Shown one piece after another: positions 25,843 to 35,500 of a stretch of DNA of 64,000 nt. Both the position numbers and the translations under genes were made by a program. The notes under the pieces are model-generated. The model searched no databases. It was given only the letters and a program-made list of their open reading frames with translations, and was not told the DNA's origin. Location: assembly GCA_009731425.1 (NCBI GenBank), contig AP018794.1, forward strand, positions 620,001-684,000. The letters are read 5' to 3'. Every line of letters starts with the position of its first letter. The stretch's first letter is position 1. The DNA comes from Lachnospiraceae bacterium KM106-2. Its GTDB lineage: Bacteria > Bacillota > Clostridia > Lachnospirales > Lachnospiraceae.

Positions 25843-26385
25843 TTACTCTGTAGAACGATACCTTTTTAATTGTAAGGAGATCGTTTTTAACAATCGATGT
25901 AGAAATTTCATCATGAACATAGATAGTATTGTCCCGGATATGCTTGCAAGAATCCATGTGAATGAGGAATAAGGAAGTAATTGACGAGCCTCAATGATAC
26001 AAAGAAGGCTTGGAATTAGAAAAATAACAGAGGTAAGGAGCCCTGGAACATAGTGCTTAAATTTCAAGCAAATTAATATATGGATAATGACAAAATGGAG
26101 TATGATTGGGATAAACGCACCGATCCAAAGGATATAGTTTTGAAAGAATACAGAGAAGAATGAAATTATAGTATAGATTGTAAAGAAAATGTAGACGCCA
26201 GATGCAAAAGAAGGTGTCTGACAAGTATGTACATAATTTAGGCCAAAAGGTTGATTTTTAGGAAAGCAGATATTAATTTCATCGTGGTACCTAGAACCCC
26301 AGACCTCAGCCATAATAATTTCTTCAAAATCATGAAGCATGTAGATGATTGGAAAAATCCAAACTAAAAACGACATTGTTTTCAT
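25843..26385 (-). CDS. HXXEE domain membrane protein
   Basis: 180 residues, mostly membrane helices. The N-terminal IYMLHDFEEIIMAEVW contains the HxxEE signature of this uncharacterised membrane family. It is transcribed away from the TetR-type regulator gene next door with 126 bases between the two starts. The regulator therefore probably controls it, an arrangement common for this family. Function unknown; enzymatic activity at the HxxEE site is speculation. Confidence 0.8.
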   Translation of the reverse strand: MKTMSFLVWIFPIIYMLHDFEEIIMAEVWGSRYHDEINICFPKNQPFGLNYVHTCQTPSFASGVYIFFTIYTIISFFSVFFQNYILWIGAFIPIILHFVIIHILICLKFKHYVPGLLTSVIFLIPSLLCIIEARQLLPYSSFTWILASISGTILSMFMMKFLHRLLKTISLQLKRYRSTE

Positions 26386-26511
26386 AGAAAAACCTCCTAA
26401 GTTGATTTGTTTCTTTGAACAGATTTTATTATAATCAGATTAGGTAAAATTACAATGAAAGAAAAGCAATCGTTACATATTTACAAAAGTGTGACTAGAA
26501 GGGAGAGGACA

Positions 26512-27078
26512 ATGTCAGAACGGAATAAAGGTAATACAGTTTCCAGACAGTCTCAATGCTGGATAGAAGATGCACTGCTTCAGTTGATGCAGCGTGAAAA
26601 GTATGAGGAAATAACAATAAAAGAGATTGCAGCAAATGCAGGGCTTAGCAGACGAAGCTTTTATCGTAATTTCAATTCAAAGGATCAAGTGATCGAGAGT
26701 TATTTTTCAAAGATCTGGAAGGAATATGTTGAGGGAATACGAAAGCAACAGAACTTATCACTTCCTAATGTTGCTTATGTTTTCTTTGAAACGATGAGCC
26801 GGCATATAGAATTCTTAGAACTGATCCAGCAGCAGAATTTATTTGGGATTCTATTAAAAGCGACGGATATCATGATATTAGAACCATTTTATGAGATGAA
26901 GGGTTCTAACTTGCAGGAGTCAAAAGAGTGTATTGACTACGCATTAGCATTTAGTACGGGAGGATTTTTAAGGATAATGGAGAAGTGGATTCAAGATAAG
27001 CCGCATAAAAAACCAGAAGCCATGGCGGAAATAGTGGCGAAGTTTTTAGCAATTGCAAGTTATCAAGAGATTAGATAA
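26512..27078 (+). CDS. TetR/AcrR family transcriptional regulator
   Basis: 188 residues from the ATG after GGGAGAGGA; an earlier in-frame ATG at 26455 has no ribosome site. The N-terminal HTH is QLMQREKYEEITIKEIAANAGLSRRSFYRNFNSKDQVI, the standard TetR form. The C-terminal ligand domain ends PEAMAEIVAKFLAIA and resembles the TetR_C_33/DhaS-like group. It is divergent from the HXXEE gene and likely represses it; the inducer is unknown. Confidence 0.9.
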   Translation: MSERNKGNTVSRQSQCWIEDALLQLMQREKYEEITIKEIAANAGLSRRSFYRNFNSKDQVIESYFSKIWKEYVEGIRKQQNLSLPNVAYVFFETMSRHIEFLELIQQQNLFGILLKATDIMILEPFYEMKGSNLQESKECIDYALAFSTGGFLRIMEKWIQDKPHKKPEAMAEIVAKFLAIASYQEIR

Positions 27079-27212
27079 CCGTGTTTGTGGATACTGCGGC
27101 CATCATAAGTTAAGGTACTGATCTATTTGTATGTCGAAATTTAGTTGTGTTTTCGATCAAGTTTCAGTATGATATTAATGGAACGAAAGATGAATTTACG
27201 GAGGATAGTGTG

Positions 27213-28040
27213 ATGAGTGTACTAGCATTAAAAGACGAATTAGTAACGATACTTGCGTCATGCGATAAGATGAAAGGGATTGGCCAGACAGGAAGCTTAG
27301 ATGCTCGATTAGTTCCGGGTAAGAGTGATATCGATTTATTTGTTCTATGTTCTGAGATCCCAACTCAGGAGGAAAGACAAGCTTGTTATGCCATGCTGCA
27401 GTCAGCTGATTTTACGGTACAGATGGAACTGTGTAATGGCGGTCAGTGGGGATACGGCGATGTTATTGTAACTGAAGGTATTGCTATTATGCCGATGTAT
27501 TTTACAATAACCGAAATGCAGGAATATCTAGAAGAAGTATTGGAGTGTAAACATTTAGAGAAGGATGGAAGATTTTATCCGGTAGGACGTTTGGCAAGCG
27601 TTTCAACGATCAATGTACTATACGAAGAAAACGATACTTGGACAATACTTAAGAATATGGTTAATCGTAAATCACGTTCGTTCTTTCAAACTTGGTTTGA
27701 GAATGAAATGAGGCAAGCATTAGATGAAGAAGATCTTGGACGTGCGGAACTCCGTAAGGAAGTACTATTTTTTCATCAAGTACTTGAAAATGCGCTGGAT
27801 CATTTACTTCAAGCACTATATGCAATGAACGAGTGCTATTTTCCAAGTCGGAAACGTACGAAGCTAGCGATAGACACGTTTGATATAAAACCGGATCAGT
27901 GTTACAAGAGGCTTATGAAAATGATTTTGAATGGTGCATCAGAGGATACAATGGATAAAGCAATTGAAGATTTACATAATATGACACAAGAGATATATGA
28001 CTTAGCAGATGCTAAATTTCATAAGAACGATTTTGAGTAA
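27213..28040 (+). CDS. Nucleotidyltransferase-fold protein
   Basis: 275 residues. A good GGAGG with an 8-base spacer fixes the ATG; a GTG frame extending upstream to 27147 lacks a ribosome site. The polymerase-beta-type NTase signature is GSLDARLVPGKSDIDLFVLC (GS..DxD). The C-terminal half is helical, like the kanamycin-nucleotidyltransferase or HEPN-type partner domain of MNT families. It could adenylylate a drug or a protein; no partner gene is adjacent, so the target is unknown. Confidence 0.75.
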   Translation: MSVLALKDELVTILASCDKMKGIGQTGSLDARLVPGKSDIDLFVLCSEIPTQEERQACYAMLQSADFTVQMELCNGGQWGYGDVIVTEGIAIMPMYFTITEMQEYLEEVLECKHLEKDGRFYPVGRLASVSTINVLYEENDTWTILKNMVNRKSRSFFQTWFENEMRQALDEEDLGRAELRKEVLFFHQVLENALDHLLQALYAMNECYFPSRKRTKLAIDTFDIKPDQCYKRLMKMILNGASEDTMDKAIEDLHNMTQEIYDLADAKFHKNDFE

Positions 28041-28085
28041 ACGGTTCTGGTTAAAAATAAAATACGATAATTGTGAGGATAAAAA

Positions 28086-28667
28086 ATGACGATTTGTTAT
28101 AGAGATTATAAACATTCCATGACAGCAACATTGATCAATGCAGTGTCGAGAGCGTTAGCGATCCTTGCCTTCCTTTACGGCTGCTATTGCATCGGACACA
28201 CTATGCAAGTATTCGGAGTGCTTTGCCTACTGTTGATTCCAGTATTCTTTATCGGTGGAAATAAGTGGAGTGATTCGATTGGGAAGCGGGCGGATATGAA
28301 ATTTGCTAGGAAAGAGAGTGAGAAATATTCGAATCTCTTTCCTGTAAAAGAAGTTGTTGTTGAAGAGAACAGTCAGAAAATACCGAAATTTGTACAAGAT
28401 AAGGAAAATCGTGCTTTGAATTTTCCAGCCGAGATTACTCTGATCAGAGATAATTCTATTGCAGGGAAAGCGGCATCGATTGAATATACGCTGAATAAAG
28501 AGCAAAGCTGTAAGATTAAATGCAATCAGAATCATGTATTTACAACGACTCAGAGAATCAATACAATTACAACAAAACATGGTGATCCTGTTTCCTTTGC
28601 AGTAGAAGATGGTGAACGTGTAAATTTACATTTCTTGGTTTTTGATTTTCATGGAATGGAACGATGA
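28086..28667 (+). CDS. Hypothetical membrane protein
   Basis: 193 residues, family not recognised. Two N-terminal membrane helices (about 16-36 and 42-58) are followed by a soluble, basic and beta-rich region. A SIEYTLNKEQSCKIKCNQNHVF stretch (about 139-160) reads like a beta-domain. A terminator-like hairpin follows at 28683-28718. Confidence 0.6.
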   Translation: MTICYRDYKHSMTATLINAVSRALAILAFLYGCYCIGHTMQVFGVLCLLLIPVFFIGGNKWSDSIGKRADMKFARKESEKYSNLFPVKEVVVEENSQKIPKFVQDKENRALNFPAEITLIRDNSIAGKAASIEYTLNKEQSCKIKCNQNHVFTTTQRINTITTKHGDPVSFAVEDGERVNLHFLVFDFHGMER

Positions 28668-28682
28668 AGTAAATAAGAGAGG

Positions 28683-28718
28683 AGTCCTAATCTTGTATGA
28701 TAAACAGGGTCAGGACTT
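28683..28718 (+). terminator. Probable intrinsic terminator
   Basis: AGTCCT at the 5' side pairs with AGGACT at the 3' side, with further partial pairing inside, then seven T. Confidence 0.6.
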
Positions 28719-28852
28719 TTTTTATATAGGTGATAAGAGAATGATGGTAGATTAAGGCACAAGAAGTAAAATAAAGGGAATATATAGAATAATATAGCAA
28801 AATAACAAAGCATATGTTACAATAAGCAATACTAAACAGAAGGAGTATACAT

Positions 28853-29578
28853 ATGCTATCAAGTATAACATTAATTGCATTTTTAATTGGATGTGCGGGT
28901 GCCGTAGTATCCTTTGCTTTTCTTGCATTGAGTTTTCTAATGGGAAGTTCTAAGAAGAAATTAGCAGCCAAACTAGTAGGAGGATTTGTCGGTTTAGCGA
29001 TTTTAGGAATTGTAGTACAGGCAGCTACCTATGAAGAGCCAGAAGAAGAGAAATATCAATACACTTCCAGTGAAGAAGCCAACAATACAGAAGATACCGA
29101 AACAGATATAGAGGAAACAGTAGATACGGAAGAAGATACCGAGGAAGACACTAAAGAAGTAGAAGAAGAGACAAAGACTGAGCCAAGTCCATCACCAGAG
29201 GTAAGTAAACGAAAAGAAAGCATTGGAACGAGTAATAAAGATATTAATGAAATTAGACTTACCGGTCCAAATCCAGTACGTAATGATGTGACTGGTAATT
29301 GGAAATATGCTCGACTTTTCACAACAGAAGACCTTAATGAATATGCAAAGAGTTACTATGAAGAGTATTTTGAAGATGATGATGAGATTCATGGAATTGT
29401 AAATTTTAGTACTAAAACAACGACAAAGATAGCAACGCTATCCTCTAATATACTATCGGTAACCGTACATGAATACGTAGAAAATGAAGAATATGATGCA
29501 AAGACGATGTATTCTGGCAATATACTAAAAGAGTACTTTGTATATTTAGATAACGGAGATATCGAAAAAGTTCGATAG
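28853..29578 (+). CDS. Hypothetical membrane protein with acidic linker
   Basis: 241 residues. Two membrane helices at the N-terminus (about 4-32 and 40-60), then a strongly acidic Glu/Asp/Thr repeat linker (about 62-115, ending PSPSPEVSK), and a C-terminal beta-containing domain from about 125. The outward domain has GPNPVRNDVTGNWKYARLFT. No family recognised. The gene has its own promoter region and is closed by a hairpin at 29595-29630. Confidence 0.6.
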   Translation: MLSSITLIAFLIGCAGAVVSFAFLALSFLMGSSKKKLAAKLVGGFVGLAILGIVVQAATYEEPEEEKYQYTSSEEANNTEDTETDIEETVDTEEDTEEDTKEVEEETKTEPSPSPEVSKRKESIGTSNKDINEIRLTGPNPVRNDVTGNWKYARLFTTEDLNEYAKSYYEEYFEDDDEIHGIVNFSTKTTTKIATLSSNILSVTVHEYVENEEYDAKTMYSGNILKEYFVYLDNGDIEKVR

Positions 29579-29594
29579 TTGAATAAATGATAGA

Positions 29595-29630
29595 AAAGCC
29601 TTGCCTCCATTTTGGAAGCAGGGCTTTTTG
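29595..29630 (+). terminator. Intrinsic terminator
   Basis: AAAGCCTTGCCTCC pairs with GGAAGCAGGGCTTT (two imperfect positions) followed by TTTTTG. Confidence 0.7.
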
Positions 29631-29729
29631 TGTAAATTGTAATTTCACAAAACATTCACAATTATTTCCTTTCTCTTCGTTAATACTATTACCACAAGTT
29701 AGTGTTCTACGAGAAAGAGAGACGAAAGA

Positions 29730-30140
29730 ATGAAGAAAAAGATTATCATGCTAGCATTAATAGCAACACTGTGCATTGGGAGTCTAGGCGTTTGCCAGAT
29801 GGCATGCGCAACTGAGAAAGATACAACGAAAGCATCAACCGACGACGAACGAGAGAAGATGCGAGAAAAAATGGAGACTTCCATCAAAAAGTGGAATAGC
29901 TTAAAAACAGCAGATAAAGAAAAAGTGTATAAGATATTAGAAGAGAGAGAAGCAGCAGACCAGAAATTATTAGATCAGTTAGTAACACTCGGAGTAATGG
30001 ATCAAAAAGACGTTTCTGAAATCAAGATGCATAGAAAAGAAATGATGGATGATTTGAAGAAGTCAGGAATGTTTCCGCTTGTAGGGCAGAAGCGTCACAG
30101 AGGAAGTTGTGATTGCCAGAAAGAGAAAAGAGAAGAATAA
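29730..30140 (+). CDS. Secreted DUF2680-like (YckD-type) protein
   Basis: 136 residues: a signal peptide (residues 1-27, ending ACAT) and a helical, Lys/Glu-rich mature part. EEREAADQKLLDQLVTLGVMDQKDVSEIKMHRKEMMDDLKKSG (about 68-110) resembles the DUF2680/YckD family. A basic, Cys-containing tail (RGSCDCQK) follows. Probably exported; function unknown. Confidence 0.6.
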   Translation: MKKKIIMLALIATLCIGSLGVCQMACATEKDTTKASTDDEREKMREKMETSIKKWNSLKTADKEKVYKILEEREAADQKLLDQLVTLGVMDQKDVSEIKMHRKEMMDDLKKSGMFPLVGQKRHRGSCDCQKEKREE

Positions 30141-30251
30141 AAACATTAGAACACTGACCTGCATGGAGCAGCAATTAGGCTCCATTACATATTTATAAAT
30201 GACAAAAAATATGCAAATGCGACAAATTATGTGAGAGATTATGTCATTTAC

Positions 30252-30280
30252 TTGCCTATTATAAGAGAAAGTTATATAAT
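30252..30280 (+). promoter_or_regulatory. Sigma-A promoter
   Basis: TTGCCT, 17-bp spacer, TATAAT, 33 bases before the start of the YvyF-like gene. Confidence 0.55.
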
Positions 30281-30313
30281 ACCAATTGTAACAAAAGATA
30301 AGGGGCGAATAAA

Positions 30314-30757
30314 TTGGATAAGTTATCAGAGAATTATATTATTGCAGATAAGAAATTATTCTGCAAAAAATGTGGTGCTCCAATGGAGTATAAATACGCA
30401 GGTATTTATGGTTGTACAGAATGTGAATACACATTTATGGACGACTTTGGGAAAGTAAAGAATTATATTAATTTACATGGGCCCACTTCAGGTGCGATCA
30501 TTTCAGATGCAACGGGTGTTTCCTTAGAGAAGATTAATGGTTTCTTAAGAAAAGGAAGGGTAGAGATACCGGAAGGATCTGAATTTTATATCAAATGTGA
30601 ACGTTGTGGAACAGATATACGCTATGGAAGATTCTGTCCTGAGTGTGTAAGAGAGCTGGCTGGTAAGATAACAGTAGCATTCACCGCTGATGAAATCGGG
30701 GAGAAACCAAAACATAAGCAAGGTGGAAAAATGCGATTCTTTCATAAATATGATTAA
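30314..30757 (+). CDS. YvyF-like zinc-ribbon and helix-turn-helix protein
   Basis: 147 residues, TTG start 7 bases after AAGGGG. Two CxxC zinc ribbons (FCKKCGAPM..YGCTECEY near 16-37 and KCERCGTDI..FCPECVRE near 95-113) flank a helical block GPTSGAIISDATGVSLEKINGFLRKGRVEIP. This resembles the TIGR03826/YvyF type found near flagellar genes in other Firmicutes. No flagellar genes lie nearby, so the role is unclear; a DNA-binding regulator is possible. Confidence 0.6.
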   Translation: MDKLSENYIIADKKLFCKKCGAPMEYKYAGIYGCTECEYTFMDDFGKVKNYINLHGPTSGAIISDATGVSLEKINGFLRKGRVEIPEGSEFYIKCERCGTDIRYGRFCPECVRELAGKITVAFTADEIGEKPKHKQGGKMRFFHKYD

Positions 30758-30812
30758 GATGTGGCAGCCAGAAGAGACTGTCTTTTTTTGATGTGATAAA
30801 ACAGTACTAAAA

Positions 30813-30835
30813 AAGGCTTTCTAGATAATAGAAAG
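30813..30835. terminator. Hairpin between convergent genes
   Basis: GGCTTTCTA-GATAA-TAGAAAGCC, preceded by a run of A (so T-rich for the minus strand). Probably terminates the dpa operon from the right and the YvyF-like gene from the left. Confidence 0.6.
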
Positions 30836-30857
30836 CCCGGGATTTTCAGGAGTAGAT

Positions 30858-31442
30858 CTAAAAGTCTTTTATTATAGGTTGTATTTGCTTGCCTTCTAAT
30901 GCGTTTTCGATCGTTGGAAGGATCAGATCCATATGAGCAACAAGGGAAGCAGGTTTACTCTTGAAGTTATCCTGACCAAATGGCACGAAATATATATGAT
31001 GACAGTTTAATAATAAACCGATATTTTTCATATTCATAGCAAGAGAATCATTGGATGATAATGCAATGACAACAGGGCGTTCATTTCGCATATGAGCTTT
31101 TGCTGCCATAGTAACCGGAGTATCAGTGATGGCATTTGCAAGTTTTGCGGTTGTATTACCGGTGCAAGGTGCAATCAAAAGAAGATCTAATAATTTTTTA
31201 GGACCAATCGGTTCGGCTTGCCCGATAGTTAAAATAGGATCAGTTCCTGTAATTTCTTTTGCTCGCGTTACAAAGTCTTTCGATTTTCCGAATCTGGAAT
31301 CGATCGTCTGTGCTGAATTTGAGAATATTGGAATAATCTTTGCACCTGTTTGGCTTAAGACTTCCATCTCTTTAAATACAGTAGAAAACGTACAAAAGGA
31401 ACCAGTAAGAGCGAATCCTATGGTCGTTCCTTCTAGGTTCAT
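30858..31442 (-). CDS. dpaB: Dipicolinate synthase subunit B
   Basis: 194 residues, a flavoprotein-fold subunit (PF02441-type) opening MNLEGTTIGFALTGSFCTFSTVF. GGTACAG-like cofactor loops include LLIAPCTGNTTAKLANAITDTPVTMAAKA. With DpaA (SpoVFA) it makes dipicolinic acid from dihydroxy-tetrahydrodipicolinate in the mother cell; DPA then fills the spore core for heat resistance. It starts 12 bases after the dpaA stop and shares its sigma-K-like promoter. Also known as spoVFB. Confidence 0.94.
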   Translation of the reverse strand: MNLEGTTIGFALTGSFCTFSTVFKEMEVLSQTGAKIIPIFSNSAQTIDSRFGKSKDFVTRAKEITGTDPILTIGQAEPIGPKKLLDLLLIAPCTGNTTAKLANAITDTPVTMAAKAHMRNERPVVIALSSNDSLAMNMKNIGLLLNCHHIYFVPFGQDNFKSKPASLVAHMDLILPTIENALEGKQIQPIIKDF

Positions 31443-31454
31443 AGTATCACATCC

Positions 31455-32345
31455 TTATAATTTACAATCATTTAATATCGCATCTAACAAGATTTTTGCA
31501 GATGATTTAGGTGACATTTTACCAGGTAATCCTAAGTATAAATTTGCATTGTAACAATGATCATTGGTGTAGTTGAAATCAACACCGCCAGGACTTGAAG
31601 CGATATCAATAATGGCTGTTTCAAAGTTAACATTAGCCAAGACATCTTTCGTTAATACAAGGGAAGGAATTGTGTTAAAGATGAATTCATATTGATTCAC
31701 TTTTTCCTTCAAATTAGCTAGTAGAAAGCTATCATAACCATAGGCTTTTGCTTGTGCTACTACGTCCTCTTTGCGGACGGTGACTGTAACATGAGCATCT
31801 AAAGCGGATAATTTTTTGGCGAGTATTTGACCGCATTTCCCGAATCCAAGCAATAGTACTTGACTGCCTTGGAGATTGATGATGCTATGGGAAATGGCTT
31901 CGCAGATTGCACCTTCTGCGGTTGCAATCGCATTTAGCATGGAAACATGTTCAAATTTCATAATATCAACTAAGGTTATGCCTTTATCTTTTCCTTTTTC
32001 ACATACATCTTTTGGAATGGCTCCGCCGTAGATCACTTGGTCGCACGCCGTATATTCTAAAAGATGATCAACAGGTATGCCTAACGTAGTAGCAGTGGTT
32101 ACATATGTCTGATCCTTGGAAAAAGGAGTCGGACAAATGATGTATTTTGATGATCTTATTGCTTCTTCTAATGATGCACTTGCAGTAATAGTCTGATTGA
32201 AAAAACATGGAATATATCTGGAAGGAAGTGCACATGGATTTAAGCCGTAATAGCAAGTTTTAACATTCTTTTTAGATAAAAGGTCTGCTAAAAACAATTG
32301 GCGGTTATCCCCGCCGATTACTGCAAAATCATATAAATACGACAT
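31455..32345 (-). CDS. dpaA: Dipicolinate synthase subunit A
   Basis: 296 residues from the ATG after AAAGGAGGT, matching the usual length. An open frame extends 52 codons further upstream but is not coding. N-terminal AVIGGDNRQLFLADLL and the Rossmann motif VLLLGFGKCGQILAKKLSALDAHVTVTVRK bind NADPH. It is the catalytic partner of DpaB in DPA synthesis. Also named spoVFA. Some Clostridia (cluster I) lack these genes and use EtfA instead, so their presence is informative about lineage. Confidence 0.94.
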   Translation of the reverse strand: MSYLYDFAVIGGDNRQLFLADLLSKKNVKTCYYGLNPCALPSRYIPCFFNQTITASASLEEAIRSSKYIICPTPFSKDQTYVTTATTLGIPVDHLLEYTACDQVIYGGAIPKDVCEKGKDKGITLVDIMKFEHVSMLNAIATAEGAICEAISHSIINLQGSQVLLLGFGKCGQILAKKLSALDAHVTVTVRKEDVVAQAKAYGYDSFLLANLKEKVNQYEFIFNTIPSLVLTKDVLANVNFETAIIDIASSPGGVDFNYTNDHCYNANLYLGLPGKMSPKSSAKILLDAILNDCKL

Positions 32346-32363
32346 ACAATACCTCCTTTGTAC

Positions 32364-32390
32364 TACTATATGATTTAAATTTGGATGGGT
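32364..32390 (-). promoter_or_regulatory. Sigma-K-like promoter of dpaAB
   Basis: On the minus strand: ACC (-35), a 15-bp spacer and CATATAGTA, which fits the sigma-K -10 consensus CATAnnnTA. It ends 18 bases upstream of the dpaA start, a short leader containing the ribosome site. DPA synthase is known to be a late mother-cell product, consistent with this reading. Confidence 0.6.
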
Positions 32391-32538
32391 TACTATTGTA
32401 ATGCCACATAAATGCCATAAAAAAATAGAAAATAAAATTAAAGAATTTGATGAATTCTGACGATATATAATATAATTAATGCGATTCGAAAGAAAAAACA
32501 TTCTTAAGAGCTGTTCTTATGGAGTGAGGAGGATAAAT

Positions 32539-35500
32539 ATGAAAAAGTTAAGAACCACAAAACAGAAATTGTTTGCGGCCTTAGTTACGATTAGCTTCAT
32601 AGCATTGTTAATCGGAATACGAAGCTATGTAAACGCGGATAGTACAACTTTTAAAATGTACTATACGAACAGTTCGGGAGGGGGACAAACCGAACTTAGT
32701 GATTTTAATGTAATGCAGGAAAAACTGCATATCTTCGTTAATCCACAAGGAGCGATCGATGCAAGTAAGCCTTTTTATATTAATTGGAAAACAGGCAATA
32801 GTAATATTATTAAAGTAGAAGCGGATGCAACATCTGGTGGTAGTACCAATGTATATGGTGCTTGGTTAGAAGCGGTTTCTCCGGGTACTACAGCAATTCA
32901 GGCAGAAATTCACTACGGTACTGAAGTTTACATTGTAGGTGCAAACTTTACTGTTTGTGTTGATATCAACAATGATGTTAGTGATACAACTTTCTTTAAA
33001 AAGATTTATACAGAAGATACGGATCTAGATGCTACGTTAGTGTTAGATAAAGAGGATCCGGCAAAGTCTTCGAAACAATTAACATTAAGATATGGTGAAC
33101 CAAATGAAGAGACAGTTGGTTGGAATTCAGCAAATGAAGATGTTGTAAAAGTAGATGCGAATGGTAAAGTAACAGCAGTTGGCGCTGGTATCACAACAAT
33201 TTCAGCTTTTGCCCGAAAGGGTTCAAGTATGGTGGATCAATCAAGTTTTAATGATAAAATTAAAGTAATTGTATTGCCGAAATACAAAGCAGAAGATACT
33301 GGTGATTTTACGGCTTATGGTGGTAATACAGAGTTTGAAAGCAAAAAGGGAAAAGATATTACCGTTTATACCAACGCAGCCCATGCAAATGAATTGATCT
33401 GGGTTGTTAAAGATGCAGATGGTAATGAAATTGTAAATACGAAATCTGGTCTTACATCAGATTTAGTAACCTTAGATCCTAGTGATACAACGGGTACCTG
33501 TATTGTGAAAGCGAAAGCAGGACAATATAAGATCTATTCCTATGTTAAAAATGTTTTGGATTCCACTTATGATACATTTGATTCTACTAAATTAGTACTT
33601 ACTGATTCGACACCAAGAAAGCCAATGATTGATCCGGCAACTGGTTCGATGAAAGTATATGTATATTTTAATATAGATAAAGGTGGAAAACAGATCATAT
33701 CTCCATCCATTGGTGATAAATATGATCTTAAAATAAATACAAATGTTGCCGATATCGATAACAACTTTAAAGTTACGATAACTGGAACAGCTTCGGTTGG
33801 AAGTTTTACGGATAACGTGATGGATTTTGTTCGAAAAGGTTCCATTGGAATCGATATTAAACAATTACCAACGAGTACGTTGTTATTGGATGAAGATGCA
33901 ATCGCGGATGGTACAGATATTGGTGTTAACTACAGAGTAACCTTTAATGTAGGTTCGGATTTAGTAATCCAAGCGCCACAAGTAATAACGGTAGGCGGAA
34001 CAACACGATTATATTCTCAGAGTGTTACAACAGATAAATCAATTGAATATGTATCAAAGGATCCTTCAATTGCAACTGTCGGAAAATATAGTGGTATCGT
34101 TACTGGTGTTAAAGTTGGTACAACAACGGTAATAGGTACTTATGTAACAGATGATGGTGTTACTAAAATTGCAACATGGGAGATTGAAGTTGTTACTTCA
34201 GCAACAATTAAGATCGATCCAGTAGAATTAGAATTATATTCAGATGAAACAGAAAAATTATTTGCCAAGTATTCGGTATCAAATCCAAGTGCAATGAACA
34301 TCAAATGGTCTACAACAGATAAAGATGTCGTTGATATCGTAGAATCAGATAAAACGTATGCTACGATCAAAGCAGGAAAGCCGGGTACCGCAAGTATCGT
34401 CTTGACGAATATTGAAAATGGTGACCAAGCTTTCTGTAAGGTTAAAGTTGTTACTAAGTTAGAGTCAATTAAATTAAAAGATAATGAACGTAGTGTCGAG
34501 TTAGGGGATACGGATGAACAGAACCGCTATGTTATGGAATATACCTTAACACCAAGTGAAGATGTTAATCCTACTTTGGAATGGGAAAGTTCCAATACAA
34601 ATGTTGCTACTGTTGATGAGAACGGTGTCGTAACTGTTGTTGGCGGTGGTGAAACGATCATCACAGTCCGTGATAAAGATACGAAGACATTTGATACTTG
34701 TCGATTCATCGTTAAACAGTATGTAAAGGAATTATCATTGTCGGTAACAGAACGTACAATCTCAAAGGATGATGCATTCGATGTTATCGCAATTACAACA
34801 CCAAAAGATTATTTGTCTGATAATGAAGAGTTTACTTGGACAGAGTTAGATGATAATAATACAGTAGATATTAAGCCAACTGATAATTATGCAACGATCA
34901 CAGGTAAATCTGGTGGTACAACTACAATTGAAGTTCGTACGAAGAAGAATCTTGTAGCGAGATTAAAAGTAACGGTTATTGAAAATCCAAAGAGTATTGA
35001 AGTTGAATCAAGTGATGTCTCAATTGAAGTAGGAAAGACAACACCGATCAATGTTAAATTCACTCCGGAGACGGCAACGGAACGTACGTTGAAATATATG
35101 ACAAGTGACAGCAAGATCGCATCAGTATCTGATGATGGTATTATCAAAGGTGAAAAACCAGGATCTGCGATCATTACAATCATTCCGGTTTCAGGAACGC
35201 CAACTTTCTGTCGTGTAACCGTAACGCAGCCACCAAAAGGAATTAAGTTAAACTATTCCTCTAAAACAGTAACAAAAGGTAAGACATTCACATTAAAAGC
35301 AACGATTTCACCTTCTGATGCAACAAATCATTCTGTAACTTATAAGAGTTTGAATTCGAAGATCGCAACCGTATCCAAGGGCGGCGTTGTAAAAGGTATC
35401 AAAGGTGGTTCGACTGTAATTACGGCTACGGATGCAGCTGGTCATGTTGCTTACTGTAGTGTTACTGTAAAAGAGAAAATTACATCCATTAAACTAAACA

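Noticed and set aside
30231..30458. 75-codon frame overlapping the YvyF-like gene
   Set aside because: Includes the promoter of that gene and runs into it out of frame.
31126..31554. Plus-strand frame across dpaB/dpaA
   Set aside because: It spans two recognised minus-strand genes and their junction; no ribosome site.
32346..32501. 52-codon N-terminal extension of dpaA
   Set aside because: It overlaps the sigma-K-like promoter and ribosome site; homologues start at the ATG at 32345.
34140..35183. Antisense frames in the Ig-like gene
   Set aside because: Low-complexity mirror of a repeat protein; no start signals.
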